Part shown: positions 58,841 through 64,000 of the stretch, one piece after another
How positions within the stretch are numbered: position 1 is the stretch's first letter
How the letters are laid out: each line of letters opens with the position of its first letter
Origin: CALBPI01 sp038521865
GTDB lineage: Bacteria > Pseudomonadota > Gammaproteobacteria > Steroidobacterales > Woeseiaceae
DNA length: 64,000 bases
Reading direction: 5' to 3'
NCBI GenBank assembly: GCA_038521865.1
Contig: JBCBKO010000002.1
Location: 124,001-188,000, forward strand
Position numbers and translations under genes: made by a program
Notes under the pieces: generated by a model
Seen by the model: the letters and a program-made list of their open reading frames with translations, nothing else
What the model was told of the DNA's origin: nothing
Databases searched by the model: none

Positions 58841-59451
58841 GCGGCCAGACCACCTGTTTCAACGATGAAGTTTGCGACCGTCTCAACGCCATCACTCGCC
58901 TTGATATTGGTAAACACGAACGGCGCTTCACCGCGCATTTTGGTGGCATCCCGATCCATGACACCGAGATCAGCACCAACCAGAGGTGCGAGGTCGATCT
59001 TGTTGATCACGAGTAAATCGGATCGCGTAATGCCTGGCCCACCTTTGCGTGGAATCTTGTCTCCTGCAGAAACATCAATGACGTAGATCGTGATATCGGC
59101 AAGCTCCGGTGAGAACGTGGCTGCCAGATTGTCACCACCAGACTCAATGATGATGAGGTCCAGACCGTCAAAGGTTCCTTCGAGCTCGGCAACAGCCGCC
59201 AGGTTCATCGACGCATCCTCACGGATTGCGGTGTGCGGACAACCGCCCGTCTCGACCCCCAGGATACGCTCGGGCGCGAGCGCCCCAGATCGCGTGAGAA
59301 ACTCCGCATCTTCGCGCGTGTAGATATCGTTCGTTATCACTGCGAGGTTGTGATCATCACGCAAGTGTTTGCACAACGCATCTGTCAACGCGGTCTTGCC
59401 GCTACCGACCGGTCCGCCGATCCCCACACGAAGTGGGCCGTTCTTGGCCAT
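58837..59451 (-). CDS. ureG: Urease accessory GTPase
   Basis: UreG is the GTPase that drives nickel delivery to urease. The 204-residue protein (Klebsiella 205) has the P-loop GIGGPVGSGKTALTDAL, the nickel-binding CPH motif in VETGGCPHTAIREDAS, the Walker B/switch region LIIIESGGDNLAATFSPELAD and the guanine motif VINKIDLAP. ATG 59451 is chosen because MAKNGPLRVGIGG matches the family start; the upstream extension to 59508 is non-conserved. Confidence 0.96.
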   Translation of the reverse strand: MAKNGPLRVGIGGPVGSGKTALTDALCKHLRDDHNLAVITNDIYTREDAEFLTRSGALAPERILGVETGGCPHTAIREDASMNLAAVAELEGTFDGLDLIIIESGGDNLAATFSPELADITIYVIDVSAGDKIPRKGGPGITRSDLLVINKIDLAPLVGADLGVMDRDATKMRGEAPFVFTNIKASDGVETVANFIVETGGLAA

Positions 59452-59528
59452 AGTTCCGCCTCTTGTTTTGCCCCGTCTCAATATCCTGCAACGCCGCAGG
59501 CGCTGCAAGCCCTCACACCACGCACTTC

Positions 59529-60206
59529 TCAGGAACGGAAGAGCCGCGTGTACTGGTTCTCGTGTCGCATGGAAGCGATGTCAGAGATCGGCGTGCTCGC
59601 CGAGACCTCAGCTAGCGGCGTGGAAGCCGCCGATACCACGGCTTCGTCCACAATGGGCTCAAGCGCCGCAATGAGTCGCTGACCGTCAGTCTGACCGAGC
59701 GGCATCGCACGGAGCAAGGCCGAAATCAGATTCGACACAAACGCATGGGCGTATGCGTGAAGTGTGCCTCGACGCGGTACGCCGTGAGCTGCTGCTATCG
59801 CACCAACCGCTACCGAATAGGGCTTTTGCTCCAAACCCATAAAGTAGTCACAAACCTCAGTAGGCCACGAAGCTGCGATCACCTGAACAAAGGCCGCGCC
59901 CTGTGCCGTTGATTCGAGCAGCAGCTCCTTGCTCGCGGCCATTGCAAGCGTCCGGGCCGTGGCCAACGCCAGGGCCTCCGAGTCGTCCGCGTCCCAGCCA
60001 GCAGCAACGAACACCAAATCTGCGTAACCGGTGCCAAATCGCAACAGATCAGACAGCCACCGTTCAGCCGATTCAACGTCGGTGATCCAGCATCCGTCTA
60101 TCGCGTATTCGAGGCCATGCGAGAACGTATAGGCGCCGACAGGGAAAGAGGGCGAAAGCCACGTTTGGAGTCGATACAGCGCCGCTGTATCAATGCCCGT
60201 GGTCAT
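59529..60206 (-). CDS. ureF: Urease accessory protein UreF
   Basis: UreF links the urease apoprotein to UreG. The 225-residue protein has the family opening YRLQTWLSPSFPVGAYTFSHGLEYAI, WLSDLLRFGTGYADLVF, and a C-terminal SDIASMRHENQYTRLFRS. It is mostly helical. The ATG at 60206 overlaps ureE by 17 nt; the next gene ureG begins 77 bp downstream. Confidence 0.94.
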   Translation of the reverse strand: MTTGIDTAALYRLQTWLSPSFPVGAYTFSHGLEYAIDGCWITDVESAERWLSDLLRFGTGYADLVFVAAGWDADDSEALALATARTLAMAASKELLLESTAQGAAFVQVIAASWPTEVCDYFMGLEQKPYSVAVGAIAAAHGVPRRGTLHAYAHAFVSNLISALLRAMPLGQTDGQRLIAALEPIVDEAVVSAASTPLAEVSASTPISDIASMRHENQYTRLFRS

Positions 60207-60627
60207 ATGCTCCGCCCTCAGGCTGAAAAGGCCCACGGGTCAACGAGACGTGGCCCCCCAACCCTCTCACCATATTGGCGATCACTTGATCCTCGGCCAT
60301 CACGATATGGTCCGCGTGAATTTCCGCGGCCAAGTGGCGATTGCCGATGTGCCAAGCGAGGCGCATCAGTGTCTTCGCATCACCCGCGGTAATTCTCATG
60401 ACCGCCTCTTCGGCAGCCACAACACGTACCCGTGAGCCGTCATCCAGTACCAACACGTCGTTGTTCTTGAGTGCGCGCGCCTTCGGCAGATCCAAAAGAA
60501 ACTCACGCCCGGATGTCGTTTTCATGCTCAAACGTCGTCGGTGTCTGTGATGAAAATCTAACACCACGTCATCCGCAGGGTCTCCGCTGTTGCTCGACGC
60601 AACAGCCGTCGCTCTAATCATCGTCAT
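60190..60627 (-). CDS. ureE: Urease accessory protein UreE (nickel metallochaperone)
   Basis: UreE delivers nickel to the urease assembly complex. The 145-residue protein has the N-terminal peptide-binding domain (TTSGREFLLDLPKARALKNNDVLVLDD), the metal-binding core (RLAWHIGNRHLAAEIHADHIVMAEDQVI) with its conserved His, and RGLGGHVSLTRGPFQPEGGAYDHGH. The C-terminal tail holds only two His after YD, so it lacks a long polyhistidine nickel store. ATG 60627 lies one nt after the ureC stop. Confidence 0.94.
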   Translation of the reverse strand: MTMIRATAVASSNSGDPADDVVLDFHHRHRRRLSMKTTSGREFLLDLPKARALKNNDVLVLDDGSRVRVVAAEEAVMRITAGDAKTLMRLAWHIGNRHLAAEIHADHIVMAEDQVIANMVRGLGGHVSLTRGPFQPEGGAYDHGH

Positions 60628-60628
60628 C

Positions 60629-62338
60629 TCAGAACAGGAAGTAGCGCTGCGCCATCGGCAGCACGTCCGCCGGCTCACAGGTCAGGAGCTCGCCATCGGC
60701 ATGCACTTCATAGGTCTCCGGATCCACACTAATGTCCGGGCAGGCATCGTTGAGTTTCATATCAGCCTTGGAGATATCACGTGTGTTGCGGACCGGCAGC
60801 GTTTGCTTTGCGAGTCCGAGGCGTTCACCGATATTCAGTGACTGAGCCGCAGCCGATACAAACGTCACCGCGCTCTCGGTTAGGGACTTCCCGAAGCTCG
60901 CGAACATCGGTCGGTAGTGGACCGGCTGTGGTGTTGGAATCGACGCATTTGGATCACCCATCGGCGCAGCCGCAATACTGCCCATCTTCAGCACCAGATC
61001 CGGCTTGACGCCGAAGAAGGCTGGAGACCAGAGCACCAAATCGGCGAGCTTGCCGACTTCCACTGAACCTATGTGATCGGAGATGCCGTGTGCAATCGCC
61101 GGATTGATCGTGTACTTGGCGATGTAGCGGCGTACGCGAAGGTTATCGTTATTGCCTTGTTCGCCTGACAGTCGACCGCGTTGGCGCTTCATCTTGTCCG
61201 CGGTCTGCCAGGTTCTGATGAGCACCTCGCCGACTCGACCCATCGCCTGGCTATCGGACGCAATGATCGAAAACGCACCGAGGTCATGGAGGATATCCTC
61301 GGCCGCGATGGTTTCGCGTCGAATTCGACTCTCCGCAAATGCGACATCTTCCGCAATCTTAGGATCGAGATGGTGGCATACCATCAACATATCGAGATGC
61401 TCGTCCACCGTATTCACGGTAAACGGTCGCGTGGGATTAGTGGAGGAAGGCAACACATTCGACAGACCCGCCACTTTGATAATGTCTGGCGCATGACCAC
61501 CGCCAGCACCTTCAGTGTGGAATGCGTGAATCGTCCGCGACTTGAATGCCTTGACGGTGTTCTCGACGAAACCGCTCTCGTTAAGCGTATCCGTGTGGAT
61601 CATCACCTGCACATCCATCGCATCGGCAACACTCAAGCAGCAGTCGATCGCACCCGGCGTGGTTCCCCAGTCCTCGTGCAGTTTCAATGCGCACGCGCCT
61701 GCACGCACCATTGCCTCGAGCTCCGCGGGTTGCGATGCATTGCCCTTGCCGGATAGCGCCAGGTTCATCGGGAACGCATCGGCGGCCTGCAACATCCGCC
61801 CGATATGCCATTCACCCGGCGTGCAAGTAGTCGCATTGGTACCCGTTGCCGGGCCAGTCCCACCACCGAGCATCGTGGTGACACCCGACATCAGCGCTTC
61901 GTCGATTTGCTGTGGGCAAATGAAGTGAATATGCGCGTCAAAACCGCCCGCGGTCAGGATTTTTCCCTCGCCGGCGATGGCCTCGGTAGACGGGCCAATC
62001 ACGATATCGATACCGTCCTGTGTTTCGGGATTGCCCGCTTTTCCAATCGCGTGAATTCGACCGTCTCTTAGGCCGACATCAGCCTTGTAGATGCCTGTGT
62101 AGTCGACAATCAATGCGTTCGTGATGACCGTATCGACGGCGCCGTCAACGCGGGTTCGTTGCGACTGGCCCATGCCGTCTCGAATCACCTTACCGCCGCC
62201 GAATTTGACCTCCTCGCCGTAGGTTGTGTGATCGCGCTCGACTTCGATGAACAAGTCGGTATCGGCAAGGCGCACCTGGTCGCCGACAGTCGGCCCGTAC
62301 ATGGCCGCGTACTGATGTCTGGATAGTGTGGCAGGCAT
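60629..62338 (-). CDS. ureC: Urease subunit alpha
   Basis: UreC is the catalytic subunit of urease, which hydrolyses urea to ammonia and carbamate. The 569-residue protein (Klebsiella 567) has the nickel ligands His136 and His138 (FDAHIHF), the carbamylated Lys219 in CALKLHEDWGTTPG, His248, His274 in HAFHTEGAGGGHAPDI, and the active-site flap MVCHHLDPK with Cys321 and His322. All key residues are present, so it should be catalytically competent if assembled with a gamma subunit. It starts 9 nt after ureB. Confidence 0.98.
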   Translation of the reverse strand: MPATLSRHQYAAMYGPTVGDQVRLADTDLFIEVERDHTTYGEEVKFGGGKVIRDGMGQSQRTRVDGAVDTVITNALIVDYTGIYKADVGLRDGRIHAIGKAGNPETQDGIDIVIGPSTEAIAGEGKILTAGGFDAHIHFICPQQIDEALMSGVTTMLGGGTGPATGTNATTCTPGEWHIGRMLQAADAFPMNLALSGKGNASQPAELEAMVRAGACALKLHEDWGTTPGAIDCCLSVADAMDVQVMIHTDTLNESGFVENTVKAFKSRTIHAFHTEGAGGGHAPDIIKVAGLSNVLPSSTNPTRPFTVNTVDEHLDMLMVCHHLDPKIAEDVAFAESRIRRETIAAEDILHDLGAFSIIASDSQAMGRVGEVLIRTWQTADKMKRQRGRLSGEQGNNDNLRVRRYIAKYTINPAIAHGISDHIGSVEVGKLADLVLWSPAFFGVKPDLVLKMGSIAAAPMGDPNASIPTPQPVHYRPMFASFGKSLTESAVTFVSAAAQSLNIGERLGLAKQTLPVRNTRDISKADMKLNDACPDISVDPETYEVHADGELLTCEPADVLPMAQRYFLF

Positions 62339-62347
62339 GTCGTCTCC

Positions 62348-62659
62348 TCAGTCCAGGGGACCCATAACGGCCTGATTGAATCCGTAGATTTTGCGCTCAC
62401 CGCGCACTGGCACGAGGGTCACCTCGCGCTCCTGGCCGGGCTCAAATCGCACCGCGGTGCCCGCCGCAATATCCAGTCGCATTCCGCGCGATTGTTCACG
62501 GTCAAAGGACAACGCCGAGTTGGTTTCAAAGAAATGGTAGTGAGACCCGACCTGCACTGGTCGATCACCTGTATTGGCAACTGTGAGCGTGATCGTCTCC
62601 GCCCCCTCATTCAGGACGATCTCGCCTTTGGCAACGATGGTTTCACCCGGAATCAACAT
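62348..62659 (-). CDS. ureB: Urease subunit beta
   Basis: A structural urease subunit of 103 residues (Klebsiella 106). The family pattern is clear: MLIPGETIVAKGEIVLNEG, NTGDRPVQVGSHYHFFETN, LSFDREQSRGMRLDIAAGTAVRFEPG and KIYGFNQAVMGPL. GAGGAG lies 5 nt upstream of its ATG. It is the first urease gene in this cluster; the usual ureA (gamma) and ureD are not found between it and the divergent DUF1538 gene. Confidence 0.97.
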   Translation of the reverse strand: MLIPGETIVAKGEIVLNEGAETITLTVANTGDRPVQVGSHYHFFETNSALSFDREQSRGMRLDIAAGTAVRFEPGQEREVTLVPVRGERKIYGFNQAVMGPLD

Positions 62660-62795
62660 CGCTTCTCCTCGCTTTTTTTCTCACTCTATCAGCATCGCGC
62701 TGCCGTTGTATGGCTTTTGCCAATCACCAATACGCGTCTAAGGCGCTAAAGATATTGAGGAAATCGTCGCTGCTTTCGTGACGACAAATATTCGA
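62660..62795. promoter_or_regulatory. Divergent intergenic region between ureB and the DUF1538 gene
   Basis: 136 bp without a gene, bearing the promoters of both the leftward urease operon and the rightward DUF1538 gene. It is AT-rich near ureB (an A-rich minus-strand run at 62672-62679). I saw no fragment of ureA or ureD in any frame, no convincing -35/-10 pair and no NtrC-type dyad. Confidence 0.55.
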
Positions 62796-64000
62796 ATGGC
62801 GCTCATGAGTACGACTGGGACACAAACCCGCTTTCGCCTGGGTACGCGCGACACTTTGCGCGTGCTCTGGCCGTATGCCAAACGTAATTTTCTGGGGCAG
62901 GTAGAGGGCATCTGGTTCATCGTCGTCTACCTTGCTTTGTTCCAGTTGCTGGTGCTCGGACTACCGATCGCATTCGCAGGGATGATCAGTATTGGCATCT
63001 TCGTCGTCGCCATCGGACTTATGTTTTTCATGGAAGGTCTGCGGCTCGGCCTTATGCCACTCGGCGAGGAAATCGGCAGCGTCATGCCGAAACACTCGGC
63101 TATGCCGGTCATCCTCGGCTTCGCCATCCTGTTAGGTATCGGTGCTACTTTCGCCGAACCTGCGATTGCCGTACTAAAGTCGGCGGGTGCCGGCGTAAAA
63201 CCAGCGCAAGCACCGTTGCTGTTCAGCTTGCTCAACGATTACTCGCACCAATTGGTTGGTGCGGTCGGCCTCGGTGTCGGCCTCGCTGTGATGTTGGGTG
63301 TGCTGCGCTTTTTCTACTTGTGGCCGCTGAAGGTGCTCGCGATACCGGCGGTCATGCTGTTGCTGGGACTGTCGTTTGCCTTCACACAAGTGCCTGTGCT
63401 GAACGATGTTCTCGGCCTTGCCTGGGACTGCGGCGCGGTCACCACAGGGCCCGTCACCGTACCACTAGTCCTCGCCCTCGGCATCGGCGTTAGTCGTGTG
63501 GTTAGCGGCGAGTCCGGAAGCGGGGGCAACTCCGGATTCGGCATTGTGACCCTGGCATCCCTATTCCCCATTCTCGCCGTACTGCTGCTCGGCGGCTTTC
63601 ATTACCTGAAAGCAGACTACTGGGGTGCCAAGAACTACCCGGAGTTTCTGGAGTGGGTTGCAGACTCGGAAATACAAACACCTGAAAAACCGGTGCTAGA
63701 AAAACGTCTCGAGCCGGTTTCGCCGGAGGAATTCGAAGCCTACAAAAAGACCGGTAAGCTCCCGGACGGGTACGAGCTGGCGATCCAGGGTGGTGACGCG
63801 AAACTCGTCAACGGCAAGATCGAAGTATCCGACCCGCAAATGATGATCACCAAGGTCTACCAACGCGGCTTCCAACTGACCACACAGGAACAATGGGATC
63901 GTGAACTCTCGTTTGCGACCCTCATCCAAACCGCACTGATCGATGCATTCCGCGCCATCATCCCGCTTTGTCTGTTTCTCTATTTTGTGCTGAGGGTTGT
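62796..64000 (+). CDS. DUF1538 family multi-pass membrane protein, 5' part
   Basis: An open frame running off the right edge (more than 400 codons). It has several strongly hydrophobic segments: FIVVYLALFQLLVLGLPIAF, ISIGIFVVAIGLMFFM, VILGFAILLGIGATF, LVGAVGLGVGLAVML, VTVPLVLALGIGVS and IVTLASLFPILAVLLLGGF, then a hydrophilic region (about residues 277-380) and a further hydrophobic segment at the window end. This fits DUF1538, a poorly characterised predicted transporter family with internal repeats. The start may be GTG 62778, ATG 62796 or ATG 62805. Confidence 0.82.
   Translation, partial: MALMSTTGTQTRFRLGTRDTLRVLWPYAKRNFLGQVEGIWFIVVYLALFQLLVLGLPIAFAGMISIGIFVVAIGLMFFMEGLRLGLMPLGEEIGSVMPKHSAMPVILGFAILLGIGATFAEPAIAVLKSAGAGVKPAQAPLLFSLLNDYSHQLVGAVGLGVGLAVMLGVLRFFYLWPLKVLAIPAVMLLLGLSFAFTQVPVLNDVLGLAWDCGAVTTGPVTVPLVLALGIGVSRVVSGESGSGGNSGFGIVTLASLFPILAVLLLGGFHYLKADYWGAKNYPEFLEWVADSEIQTPEKPVLEKRLEPVSPEEFEAYKKTGKLPDGYELAIQGGDAKLVNGKIEVSDPQMMITKVYQRGFQLTTQEQWDRELSFATLIQTALIDAFRAIIPLCLFLYFVLRV

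Noticed and set aside
1..64000. tRNA, rRNA, CRISPR array, insertion sequence or prophage
   Set aside because: Intergenic gaps are short. I found no cloverleaf-like sequence, regular spaced repeats, transposase, integrase or terminal inverted repeats.

Overview
The window is a chromosomal segment of a gammaproteobacterium, probably a free-living and possibly marine one. I cannot name the genus. The call rests on gene content and conserved neighbourhoods: priA-argS-SPOR; the divergent def-fmt-rsmB-DUF4390-ntrY-ntrX versus lysM-dprA-smg-topA arrangement; hemF, hemB, aroE and prlC; and a separate trpC and trpF. GC content is moderately high and coding density is very high, with many 1-20 nt overlaps. 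I saw no rRNA, tRNA, CRISPR array, insertion sequence, integrase or phage gene. This is mostly core genome with a more accessory stretch from about 48 to 64 kb.

Layout. 1-4.2 kb (+): the 3' end of priA, argS, a SPOR-domain protein and a CapA-like lipoprotein. 4.1-11.5 kb (-): def, fmt, rsmB, a DUF4390 protein, an NtrY/NtrX-like two-component pair and an ACT-domain protein, apparently one operon. 11.8-20.1 kb (+): LysM lipoprotein, dprA, smg, topA, an exported methyltransferase-like lipoprotein, hemF and an alpha/beta hydrolase. 20-22.1 kb (-): an ECF sigma factor with its putative anti-sigma, then tag. 22.3-25.6 kb (+): hemB, aroE and a four-repeat DUF4397 lipoprotein. Then come gor (-), prlC and an HD-domain protein (+). 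30.3-37.7 kb (-) holds a complete trpEGDCFBA operon, trailed by a small zinc-ribbon protein and panD. 37.8-47.8 kb contains an SLC13/RCK transporter, an ABC exporter, a redoxin lipoprotein, yajQ, ppc and an MFS transporter. 47.8-58 kb is a mixed set of small redox, membrane, protease, cyclic-di-GMP and phosphoribosyltransferase genes. 58-62.7 kb (-) is a urease operon, ureBCEFG, followed by a PhyH-family dioxygenase. The window ends inside a DUF1538 membrane protein (+).

The most informative regulatory element is in front of trpE. A 17-codon leader peptide with tandem Trp codons is followed by mutually exclusive hairpins and a terminator with nine U residues. The best promoter match puts the transcription start on or next to the leader's ATG, so the leader mRNA may be leaderless. 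Other points worth a second look are: the urease operon, which begins at ureB with no adjacent ureA or ureD; an NtrX-like regulator without the GAFTGA loop; head-to-head phosphoribosyltransferase paralogs; a redoxin/2OG-Fe(II) oxygenase fusion; and a 22-bp perfect palindrome before hemF.
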